Assembly: GCA_947179485.1 (NCBI GenBank)
Contig: OX359247.1
Location: 37,052,801-37,116,800 of the forward strand
Source of the DNA: Allacma fusca
Lineage: Eukaryota; Arthropoda; Collembola; Symphypleona; Sminthuridae
DNA: 64,000 nt
Direction of reading: 5' to 3'
Shown here: piece after piece, positions 35,099 through 45,507 of the stretch
How the letters are laid out: the number at the start of each line of letters is the position of its first letter
Position numbering within the stretch: the stretch's first letter is position 1
Notes under the pieces: model-generated
The model's database searches: none
The model's input: the letters and a program-made list of their open reading frames with translations, nothing else
Told to the model about the DNA's origin: nothing
Translations under genes and position numbers: made by a program

Positions 35099-38000
35099 CT
35101 GCATTGATTTACCTTGGGCTTGTTTACGTTCGAGTTTGCACTTGACCCTGTACATTATTATATGTTTTTACAGCTCCCTATGAAGTTTGTCGTACCAGGG
35201 AGTGCACTCGATCAGCCACTTTATTTTTGCAACATATGGATGACACTGTGGATCCCTGTGATGATTTCCCACGCTTCGCTTGTGGAAATTGGATTACGGA
35301 CACCGCCACCGTAACTTCCCTTGGTTCCTATGACCATACAACTATAATGAGGGATAGGATCATTGGAAGACTTCGACACTTAGTGGAAAATCTTACTAAT
35401 TATGACATTGAACCCTTGAGACAAGTCAAGTTCATATATGACACTTGTACTGACACCAGTAAGTTTTTCCTTTACTTTTTTTTTTGCCTTATAGGTCAAC
35501 AACTATTAAATATGGTTGCACCCTTAAAATTTCTAATATGTACTCATGTACCCATGTAATGGTCCAAGTTCATTTATTTTACGAGGAAGGTTTCTCTTGT
35601 TACAAATAATCGGTATTGGTGTGAGTGCTATTTTAACCTAACGGGGATTTAATTCTTTATAGCGGCCATTGAGGAAGCTGGGTTAACGCCATTAAACGAC
35701 CTCTTGGAACGGTTGATCAAGCCTGGCGTCTCCTTGGCAAAAACCCTTGCAAGGATCAAGAGGGAAACAGGGCAAAGCTACGTATTTTCCTTCTCATTAA
35801 GCTCTGACTACAGGAATACAGCCATGAATGCAATTTTTGTAAGTCATTTCATCAGATCATTGGAGGGAATGCTCTCTCTGGTAGTCAGTCACAATTTACT
35901 TCATTTTATGAGCACAGATTGACCAACCCGAACTGCCAGTGGACAGCAGTATATTCTCCGATGACAGCGACACAGGTCCAGCTTACCGGAAATTAATGAA
36001 CAAGGCTTTTGAGTATCTTATGAAAACCCCGGGTGTGCACCCAATCATTAGTCGGAATTCCAAGAATGGTTCAGTTGCTATAATGAATTTGGAACAGCAG
36101 TTTGCAAATGTAAGCAAAATTGAAAAATGTTTACGCTCCGTGGATTTGATATGAATTCTATGTTTTAACTCCCTGGGATTTGAGCATGGTTTGCATTAAT
36201 GCTGTTTATTTACATTTAAAAGACCATGTCAGACCTGAGTACGACATCAAAGGCAGCGATGTTCAATTTATTTTCCTTGCGGGAGCTCAATCGAATTTAC
36301 GAGTCTGCAATGAACAACGGTCAGGACAGTCGTGGACGTTTGCAGAAGCCAGCAGCAAAAGTTGAAAAATTCAGAGGTGTTGCAGTAAGTTTGTTTGAAA
36401 TTCTTTTTTTTTTTTGAGTTTGTACTACAGTCATAATCCAGATGTTTTAGTATGTATGAAATAATGCTTGGTACATTTTCTTGTACAGTTTAATTGGACG
36501 GAGTATGTCAAGGAATTATACGACGGTATCCCTGGGGTATCCATCAATGACAATACACACGTGATTGTCAATGACATTGCGTACGTTAAGAATTTGTCCC
36601 TCATATTAGCAAATACGACCAAAGAAGAAATAGGTAAATTTTGATTTCATTAATGCACAAGCAACTCAATGAATCTAAGAAAGATTCAATCTTGGGCACT
36701 AAAATGGCTGGACATTTTAAAGTAATTTGAAATTCCCTTCCTTCCAGATTTATACTTAGCTTGGGAAATTATTTACTCATTTGGGAAAGAGGTCAGTCGG
36801 GATTTCCGAGGACTGTTTTACGATTTCACGCAGCTCTTGGATGGGAGCGAAACATCTCCTAGTCGGTAATTTTTCAGTAACATTTTCAGCATCAACTTAT
36901 AGAAAGTGCGTACAATTATAATTTGTAGACCTCATTTTCAATGGGTATTGTAAATTGTTGATAGAAAAACAGAATGCATCAATTTAATGGACAACAACAT
37001 CGCCTTCGCCCTTACTTACCGTTACATTCTGAAGTACGTCCCGGACGAGATAATAGAAGAAGTAATAAGACAATTTTTTGTCCCCTAAGATTCCTTGTGT
37101 TAATGCTCATCAAAGTCAATTTGATTCAGATTCCTAAAGTGTTTTGTAATATGTAGGCAAACGAAATGGTCCAGAATTTGTTGAGGGCCTTTAAAGACAT
37201 ACTAAACTCATTGGACTGGATGGACTCATTCACAAAATACCGGGCAAGACTCAAGGCAGATAAAATGAGAGCATTTATGGGTTACCCGAAGTGGCTCAAA
37301 AATGAAACCGCCCTGATTTACTACTACAGTGGTCTCTACATGAGCAATTTTAGTTTCTTTGGGAATATATTAGTCATGAAGAATTGGCTGACGGCGAAGG
37401 AGCTAAAGACTGTCAATTTACCCGTTGATACCACTTGGTCCAGTGATTCCCCTGCAGAAGCTGATGCTTTCTATGATGATGAGCTAAATGCTATTAGTGA
37501 GTTACATATTTTATACTGTGGATATTTCTGTGGCTGATTGAGTAGTAAAGTAAAATCAAATCAAATTACAAACTCACTAATCTGCTTCCGAATATTTCAG
37601 CTTTCCCGTCAGGATTCCTTCAAGAGCCTTTCTTTGGCATGGGCTTGCGATCCATTGACTATGGTGCATTGGGTGCTGTTATAGGTCACGAGATAACTCA
37701 TGGCTTTGACACGAGAGGTATTTCCAGAAAAAAATTGTAGTTATTCCTGTTTTTGCAAAGAAGTTTATTTTAAGCCGGTTGCAATTTGATACCTATTTTT
37801 TATTATTTATTTTATTGTGTCAATCCAGGACGCTACAGTGACGAAAATGGAAGGTTACAGTCCTGGTGGAGCATCCCGACGCTAATGCAGTTCGTTCGGA
37901 AGGCACAATGCTTCGTGAATCAGTACAACAATTATCGAATCCCAGAGTTGGAAGACCTAATGGGCGATAAGAATCACGTAATAACAAGTTTCATTGTGAT

Positions 38001-38507
38001 TACCTTGTTCAAACTACTTGTCTCATATGAAGGCTTAAAAATTAACTAAAGGTGTTTTTCACACAGTTGAATGGGAAAAAAACTCTAGCAGAAAATATAG
38101 CTGATAATGGTGGAGTACGTGAAGCACTTGCTGCATACAGATACTATGTTGAAAGCAAAGGTGAACCTGAACCTAGACTTCCAGGGCTGGAAAAATACTC
38201 ACCAGAACAATTGTTTTTCTTGTCGTTTGCACAGGTAGAAATTACAAAACTTAGTTATTTAAAAAATGTCTCGTAAAGTAAATATTATGAGAATCAGGAG
38301 GAATACAATTTTTGGGAATTTAATTTTCAGTCCTGGTGCTCCTATAATAATCCATCGAGTTTGATGGATTCTATCCTCACAAATGAACACAGCCCCGCGC
38401 GATTCCGGATCATTGGACCTCTCACTAATTCCGTGGAGTTTTCTAAAGTTTGGCAATGTAATGCTAGCAGTTTCATGAATCCTCCTAACAAATGTGTTCT
38501 TTGGTAA
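33316..38507 (+). CDS. Neprilysin-like M13 zinc metallopeptidase, 14 exons
   Basis: Type II membrane endopeptidase that degrades extracellular peptides. Exons: 33316-33425, 33997-34181, 35174-35458, 35663-35838, 35918-36109, 36223-36384, 36489-36633, 36748-36865, 36965-37061, 37157-37496, 37601-37717, 37829-37977, 38067-38234, 38331-38507; all phases agree, 806 aa. A cytosolic tail (1-70) precedes one membrane helix (about 71-95), then the M13 ectodomain starting with [15 protein letters not shown]. Zinc and catalysis: HEITH at 633-637, third ligand Glu701 in ENIADNGG, His768 and Arg774 near the C-terminus, final CVLW with the conserved last Cys. All expected active-site residues are present, but the substrate-backbone motif NA(Y/F)Y reads DAFY (Asp593). 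An AATAAA at 38792 could be the 3' end. Orthology within the many arthropod neprilysins cannot be settled here. Confidence 0.95.
35053..35095. repeat. (GA)n microsatellite
   Basis: Perfect GA run of about 21 units in neprilysin intron 2, some 80 bp before exon 3. Confidence 0.96.
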
Positions 38508-38791
38508 ACCTCAGTATTTTGTATCTAAAGATATTACTATTATAGTATGTACAGTACCCTTGTTTTTTTTAGTTAAGAGATCTTCAAATCGTATGCACGT
38601 TTGGATACTATAACCATTTATTATACCTATTAATTTTTCTTGAGTTGGAAGTTACAGAGCATTAAGAATGCCCGATTGAACTTACGCTACAAATCCAATA
38701 CTTACAATTTTTATAGATCCTTATTTTTTGATTGATACCGGTAGAGACAGTGAAGTTAAAAGCTTTGAAATGCATGAAAAAATCGGAAAAT

Positions 38792-38797
38792 AATAAA
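38792..38797 (+). promoter_or_regulatory. Candidate neprilysin polyadenylation signal
   Basis: AATAAA about 285 bp after the stop, with no coding sequence between. Confidence 0.4.
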
Positions 38798-40163
38798 ATC
38801 TTCTTGGATATACATACTCATGGTTTTTTAATGTCATTACTAACTCCATTCAAATTATTTTATCACCTGGAAATAACATCGCACCATCAGCTTCTTTCGT
38901 TGGATTTGTTTAAACCTGGAAACTATAACTTATAGTTATTTTGCCTGTCCACACTGAATATTAGTTTAGTAACTGTAATAATTAACATTAACTATGCTAG
39001 CGTTAATGGTTGAAATAATAATGCAGTCTAATTTCTCAACTGGAAATGACAGTAATGATGATTTCAGTTTTAGAAAATGTATGTAGGTATATGGTGATTC
39101 ATATGATAATAGTTATGGTACAATAAGCTGCTGAATTTTTTTCAGATAATATAACATAAGGAGAATCCCGAAGTATATCTCGGAAGTGGTCGGAACTACA
39201 ACATTAGTTCAATTGAAGACAATCATATTTATTTTAACTTGAAACTGGCATTATTTTCGTTAGTGTATAATATCGTATGAGTGACATGCATATGTATATA
39301 CATAGACAATTCAAATTCTTTGCAGGAGTAGATTAGATCAAAAGTAAGAAGCCTATTCAAAAGAAATATTTCTTTTGAAGGACATCGGATCATCCGGTTA
39401 ACCTCAGAAAATTAAATGAGGTCACGTATAAACTTAAGCAAATTTACATGAACAGGAACCGGGACATTAAGATTGCGCCTATAATCTATTGATCTATAAT
39501 CGGATTAGTCGCTTCCACTAAATTATCTTCAATATCAACCGGCAGCTGTCGCACATGTGCAATTTGAATATGACTGTAATTGCTTTTTTAAATCCGGTGT
39601 ATATATACTGATTCCGATTATACGAGGAATTTTAATTAGTCTTTTGATCAAGATAATATCAACAGTACAAAAAGATATAGATGTCCGCGCGTAGATGGTT
39701 TCATCCATAGACATTTTAATGGGCACCGGTGTGTATAAGCGTTTTAATGACCAATAGTGAAAGTCCATGGGTATGGGTAAGTATAAACATTTTGTGGGAT
39801 TTATTAGGAAACTTTATTAGCTCATGATGTTACATCAAATAGTGGCACTTCGCCCCATAGTGACATAGTTGTAGTTCTGAACACAGATTACATCACATGT
39901 ATGTATGTATGTTTCCTATTTCATTAACTGTTCGGTTAAACTTAATTCCGTGCCCAGGTTTGTTGCGCTCTCCTTAGTTCAATCGTTACGCATATGAATT
40001 TTTAACAGTATGGATGAAGAAAAACAACATTCTCAAGTATGTAAAACCTGCTGAGTATTAAGGGAAAAGCAAATCATAATTTTTTCAGTGCCTAAAGTTG
40101 TTCTAACTGTTCTTCAACATTTTTTTAAAATAAATGTCATATATACTTAAGAGAAAAGTCTTG

Positions 40164-40171
40164 TATAAAAG
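40164..40171 (+). promoter_or_regulatory. TATA box of OBP-like gene 1
   Basis: TATAAAAG lies 116 bp upstream of ATG 40280, followed about 20 bp later by TCATTC, which fits the arthropod initiator TCAKTY. Confidence 0.6.
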
Positions 40172-40279
40172 GCAAGGAGTATTCTCATTCCAGCATCCCA
40201 GTCTTGCGACTGCCTCTGAGGTTTAACCTAATAATAATTCCCTAGTAGAAGTTTTTCTCAGAAAAACAAAACCGTCATC

Positions 40280-41249
40280 ATGAAGGCTGTTATCTTAACT
40301 GTTTTTTTAATTTTTGTTACTGCGAAAGCTAGCCCATTGGACTCGGTAAGTAAATTTGTATACATAAAAACGGTGCAAGTGAAAAATTCGAAACAAAATT
40401 AAATTTCAAAATTCATTCTATTCATAGGCCCCAGTCAAAACTGACACGTCAGTGCCCGCAAACGACATTTCTAATTATCCTACACGCTTCACCACTGACC
40501 AAATCCGAGGAAGCATTGCATGTTCGGAACAGCGTAAAAGCATTTATTTTACCGAAAGATGGTTTAAATTAGCTCACGTCTGTGTAGATCCGGAGCTCTG
40601 GGGTCCGGAAGAGGGGAAACGTGATACAAACGGAAGTAATTACTTGACTGCAAACACAGTAGTTAAGCTCTGTGCATTGAAAATATTTATTTGGGTCTTC
40701 TGACGTGAATTCATATGAATACATTTTTATTCCCACAGTGCAAATTTTTCTGCCAAGGATACAGTGTTGGAATTGTAAGTTAAATTTTCAGATTCTTTAT
40801 TACTAAGAATATTTGAACATGATCTAAATATATGACTGTTTTTTAACAGCTTGACAAAACCGGTCATCCGACGAAAGAGAGCTATGACCGATACATTGAC
40901 CTCTCAGTTTCAGAAGAGCATAGGGCTAAAGCTAAAGAAATTGTGCATGAGTGCTTGGACACCATGGGTAACGTCTAATAATTATTTATTTCCAAACACA
41001 TAATAAATTCCGTTTGACAAACAAATTTTTACTTATTTTTGAAATTATTGTTTTAGCGAATAAAATTGACCTCGCCGATCCTAAATGTGTCGGAGCTGGA
41101 GAGTTCAACAAATGTGTCTTCCGAATTTTTACAATTGTGAGTTTTTCCCTGGTGACAATTCCAATACTAAAACATTTTCAATACTTAATATCTTTATCTC
41201 GTCCCTCAAAATTCATTCGTGATTTGTGGTTCGTTTGCAGAGTTGCTAA
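40280..41249 (+). CDS. Small secreted odorant-binding-protein-like protein, copy 1
   Basis: Exons 40280-40345, 40428-40658, 40739-40774, 40850-40967, 41057-41136 and 41241-41249 give 179 aa. A signal peptide (about 1-17, MKAVILTVFLIFVTAKA) leads a mature protein with Cys at 54, 74, 100, 104, 146, 161, 170 and 179. The core C-x3-C-x41-C-x14-C-x8-C matches the insect OBP pattern (x3, 36-42, 8-14, 8), with helix-rich surroundings such as CKFFCQGYSVGI and CVGAGEFNKC. This suggests extracellular binding of a small hydrophobic ligand; no ligand can be named. Exon sizes 36/118/80/9 are identical to copy 2. The end of exon 2 is uncertain: the site homologous to the copy 2 donor reads GGAAGT instead of GTAAGT, so I use the weaker in-frame donor GTAGTT at 40659, which adds nine residues. 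AATAAA at 41427. Whether this copy is functional is open. Confidence 0.75.
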
Positions 41250-41946
41250 AGCGCTTTCCAAAAGACGCTTACTACAGGGATGTCTAATGTCGGGTTGAAG
41301 TCTGCCTGGGACACGTTTGTTCAACAATTGAAACGGTTTTGTTTTTACCATCTGTGATGGGGTTAATTATAGATCAGATGCCCCTCACGGTTTAAATTAT
41401 TTGTGTAATTTAGCATGAAAAGCTTCAATAAATCATTGTTATGATGCCATCAATTATTAATCATATATTTACACTACTGTTTCCGTATATATGTACATAC
41501 ATACTTGTGAGAATGCATAACCGAGTTCTGGGAAATATTTTACATTTAAATGCTACATGAGAACGTAATTAATCGACAATTAAAGACTTCCATATACATT
41601 TCTCTGCAAGAGTAATTACACGGGGCTAGCTTTTAACACGTTCTTTACACAAGGGTAAATACTTATGCTTATTACCTGATAATATCGTTTACCCAGCATG
41701 GTGAGGGGAATAATATTCAATTTCCGAAACAAGAAATGCTTACAATTTACAAGCAATCATTTCTGCATCACAGGTTTTTAATCAATGTCAAATCTGATAA
41801 GTAAAAGTTCGAGAGATATACATAATTACATTTTAAAACATTTCCTACGCTTCCGATTTTAGTTTCCAATTCCATCCACCATTTAAAAGGAAGATATAAA
41901 CTGGCCGCGTAGTCATCCAAAAAGGAACCTGGGAGTGGACCAATTA
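41250..41946. other. Convergent intergenic region between the OBP-like genes
   Basis: About 700 bp holding the two 3' UTRs. For the minus-strand gene only an ATTAAA variant (41777-41782) was seen. No other feature. Confidence 0.6.
41427..41432 (+). promoter_or_regulatory. Polyadenylation signal of OBP-like gene 1
   Basis: AATAAA about 180 bp after the stop codon. Confidence 0.5.
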
Positions 41947-43330
41947 CTAGCAGGTCTAAAAATAAAAACAGATTGCATGGGTATCAATATATCAACTGCT
42001 CTATTCTATAACAATTTGCTACTGGCTCTTGTGCGTAAATATGCACATGAGATTGAAGCATGTAACACGTGCTGAACTTACGTAAGTAAACACTTGGAAA
42101 ACGCATTTATTAAACTCAGCTGCTCCCACACAATCGGAATCCTTCGGGTCAACCTTGTTTCCTGGAGGAAGTGATGAAATAAAAATTAGTCAAGTTATCT
42201 AACCCGAATATCAAACAGATGCCTATCAGGAATCTCTCACCTAAAGTTGCTATGCACTCTTCAACATGACTCTTTACTTTAGGTCTCGAATCTACAGGAA
42301 ACGCCAGGTCAATATAGGTGTTGTATAGCTCATCAGTGGGAATTCCATTCTCGTTTAGCTGTGCGTACATACATAGAAATAAGGTTTAATTATTCCTCAG
42401 ATTTTATCTGTGCTAATATAATTTTGTGAAATTCAAGGAAATCTTACAACACCAACTCCACGACCCTGACAGAAAAACTTGCACTAGAACAAATATCAAA
42501 ACACGCTTATCATACAGTCGTGAATACTAAAACTTCAAGGACGTAATCTTTCTTACGAACTAATGCAATACTCTATTAATAATAGGGTTAATAATTAAAA
42601 TCTGATTTAATTAGGTATGCATTTGGCTTACATTTGGATTCTTTTTTCCTTCCTCTGTTCCCCAAATCTCTGGGTCCGAGCAACGTTTTGCCTTTTGCTT
42701 GAATTCCGGAGTGAAAGCTAAAGTCCCGCTACTGGAGCAAGTGACACTTCCCTCAATATCCTCCTTGGGGAATGGTGTTTTGATGCATGATGGCGTCTGG
42801 ACTGTAGGAACTTCTGTAACTCCATCCTGAGAATTTATGATAATTTTGTGGTTTAATTTGGAACACAAACTTTGTCTTCATCACGCTTAAAAAATTATAA
42901 ATGTTTTTGAAAGTACTCTCAAATGAAACTACATGATGTCACAAAAGTTTGTCTCCAACCATTTTTACCGGTCATGCCCGTAAGTCTTAACGTTTGTACC
43001 TGTTGGATAGCGGGATACTTTGTAAAATATTGGGTTAAATTTTAAAAAACTTTCAAAGTTTCGTCTTTTCCAAAATAATCCTGACTTTGTTCCACTTGTT
43101 TTGGGAGTTTTGGTTCTCACAAATAGGGTGGAATAAATTTGGAAACATTTCCGAGATAATGATTTCTTATCATTGCCCCCCTCAAATGGACCAAAGGGAG
43201 TGTGGAAATGTTTTGTGACACCGATACAAAACTCCGTAAAAGGAAAATATCAACTTACCTCCTCAGCTGGGGCACTCTGAGCCAGTGCAACGAACACACC
43301 GAATGCAAACAATGAAAATGTAGTTTTCAT
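41947..43330 (-). CDS. Small secreted odorant-binding-protein-like protein, copy 2
   Basis: Minus-strand exons 43259-43330, 42632-42826, 42448-42483, 42241-42358, 42082-42161 and 41947-41955, all with GT-AG borders, give 169 aa. A signal peptide (MKTTFSLFAFGVFVALAQS) is followed by Cys in PSC, VTC, KRC, CKFFC, EEC, SDC, NKC and the penultimate Thr-Cys end. The spacing C-x3-C-x41-C-x14-C-x8-C equals copy 1, as do the 36, 118, 80 and 9 bp exons, so the two are paralogues arranged tail to tail. Shared motifs are WG(T/P)EEGK, CKFFCQG, YIDL and EFNKCVF. There is one extra Cys near the N-terminus compared with copy 1. The last coding exon is only two codons plus stop. A TATA-like element lies at 43460-43469. 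Function is inferred from cysteine pattern and secretion only. Confidence 0.8.
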
Positions 43331-45507
43331 TTTGATAAAAACTTATTGGGAAAATAATAAATTATTTTATGAAATATTATGAATTAACTTCAGCACAACA
43401 TTAATAAGTAATTGTAAAGCAGATAAATGTACATTAACCCATTCTCCAGAGACTGGGCTTATTTATATATAATGACGAGACCCGGATGTAGATTTATTCA
43501 TCATTATTAATTAAAACAATTATCGTCCGCATCATACTTCTAAATGTGTGAAACAATGTGTGGTAATAGCTCAGATTAGGTTAGCAAGGGAAAAGCTTGG
43601 ATTCTAGATGTGTATTGACATTTGATTTCCATTTGGTAAAAAGGAGATTTCATTGTCTTTTACTGTAGTTATGCATGGGAATTTACATTTTTTATGGCTT
43701 GAATTAAGACACGTATTTAAATGTGGTTATGAAATTTTCACAACTGTTACTAAATAGCTAATCTTGGCTTTGTATTTGCATGATTTGATCTACACAAGTT
43801 AATTATTTTGTTTGTTTTAAAGTTAGATTCCAATTTACACTCCGCACTAATGCACTTGGCAGGTTCAAGTCTCCAGATGGTTTTTGTAATGCCAGATGGA
43901 CTGTACATGTTCTCATTCGTAGTTATGTCCTTTACCATCTAAAAGTACTTCAATTTTTATTGTATGAAAGGGTCCGTGATGGCAGTGATAATTAATAAGT
44001 ACAGTCACTCCATATCTTTAAATCATAGTATTTTGTGACCACTGTAAACTGCAACACATTTTTCATTCGGAACGCATGTGTATTTGGAAATTGAATTTTA
44101 GATTTAAGATTGTACCTCCAATAATAATTCTTATTAGTAGGTAGCCAGCATTCATTATTACGGGGGACGATCAAGACATACTTTACTTTAACTACCGTCC
44201 CCCAAAAACTGAAAACTGGACAATGAATTTCTTTTATGCAATTTCGTGCTTAAATTTACGTGGAATCATTAAATTTTATTCGGAGAACGCAGTAATACAT
44301 ATATGTATGTACGTAGGGTGTTCAATTCGAGTTACATATTCCAGAGCTCTTAATGTAGCAAAAGTTACATCTACATAGCCTAAATCCAAATAATTATTAT
44401 TATCTTTGCTTACAGGAAGTATCTGTATCGTTGCATGAGAGAAACTACTTAAAAATCGAAAAACTTCCCAGAAAAATCGGCAGAAATTATTTGCAAATGT
44501 TGGTTTGACTTATAACAATAATAGTAAACAAGTCGATTAACACTTACTGGGGGTCATTCCAGGGAAAGTTCCTGGCAAGAGCTAATATGTTTGTCAACAA
44601 GGCTTAGTTATGATGTGTAACGTTGCAGTAGTACTGTAAATTATAATTGCTATATTGTTTTTCTTTTACGATACCTGTCCTTATCACCTCGATCCAATAC
44701 AAAATAAATTCTGCAAATAAACAACAAACAAAGTGTCAACTCATGTGATTGTAGCAACTTAAAAACAATTAACAGACTAAATGTTCCTTCGGCGTATGTT
44801 CGTATTATATATATGATGAGGGTGACGTGTGATTAAAGTCGTCCGTCGTCGTCGTCAGTATTCTTAAAATAAATAAAAACTTGAAAAGCCTGGAAGATGT
44901 TTTGGTAAACATGTAAACAGCTGTAATTGGCATCAAACAAAAACACCATGGTAAATTATAGTGAGTCCGTACAAGTAGTCTTGAAAGTTAGAATATTCCT
45001 TGTTCAAGAATTATGATTATTATTCATTTACTGTTATATTATTTTGATTGTGAAGCCTAACATAATACATTTTTTTCTGAAAAATTTTTTTTTTTTAATG
45101 AGGAAACGTGAACATTATGATTAATACTCTGAATTCAAGTTGTTCTTGTTTTCTTTGGTGATTTAAGGTATTCATTTTTTAGTTCGATCAATGTCATTTC
45201 ATTAATAAATTATTTTATTAACTCATTATTACTATTATTAATCAATACAGTGAACTGGGCAGTCTGGACACAATGCTCAGTTCTTATTCTTAATACATTC
45301 GCATTAACTGTATACAAATGTACATTGAATATATTGACAATGATTGTGCCTAATCAGTAAATCTGTAATAATTGATAATTGCTAAAAAAAATAAATACGT
45401 CTAGAAAACGGGAACCCAGTATATAACCATACATTGTGCTTTATGCTATTGTGGAGGATGTCATTTTGTAAGCAATATTGGTGACACTGTATTTGCATTC
45501 ACCGGAA
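43331..45507. other. Divergent intergenic region
   Basis: About 2.2 kb between the minus-strand OBP-like gene and the plus-strand gene at 45508. Short frames occur (for example 43750-43938, minus) but none has family signal or a convincing exon structure. A short GTC run sits near 44838-44857. Confidence 0.55.
43460..43469 (-). promoter_or_regulatory. TATA-like element of OBP-like gene 2
   Basis: Reads TATATAAATA on the minus strand, about 130 bp upstream of the start codon at 43330. Confidence 0.5.

Larger units (their letters stand above)
38508..40279. other. Spacer between neprilysin and the first OBP-like gene
   Basis: Contains the neprilysin 3' UTR, a short ATGT repeat near 39897-39912, and the core promoter of the downstream gene at its right end. 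No other gene supported. Confidence 0.55.

Noticed and set aside
43750-43938. 62-codon minus-strand frame upstream of OBP-like gene 2
   Set aside because: It has two Cys but not the OBP spacing, and no partner exons could be found, so it was not called as a third copy.
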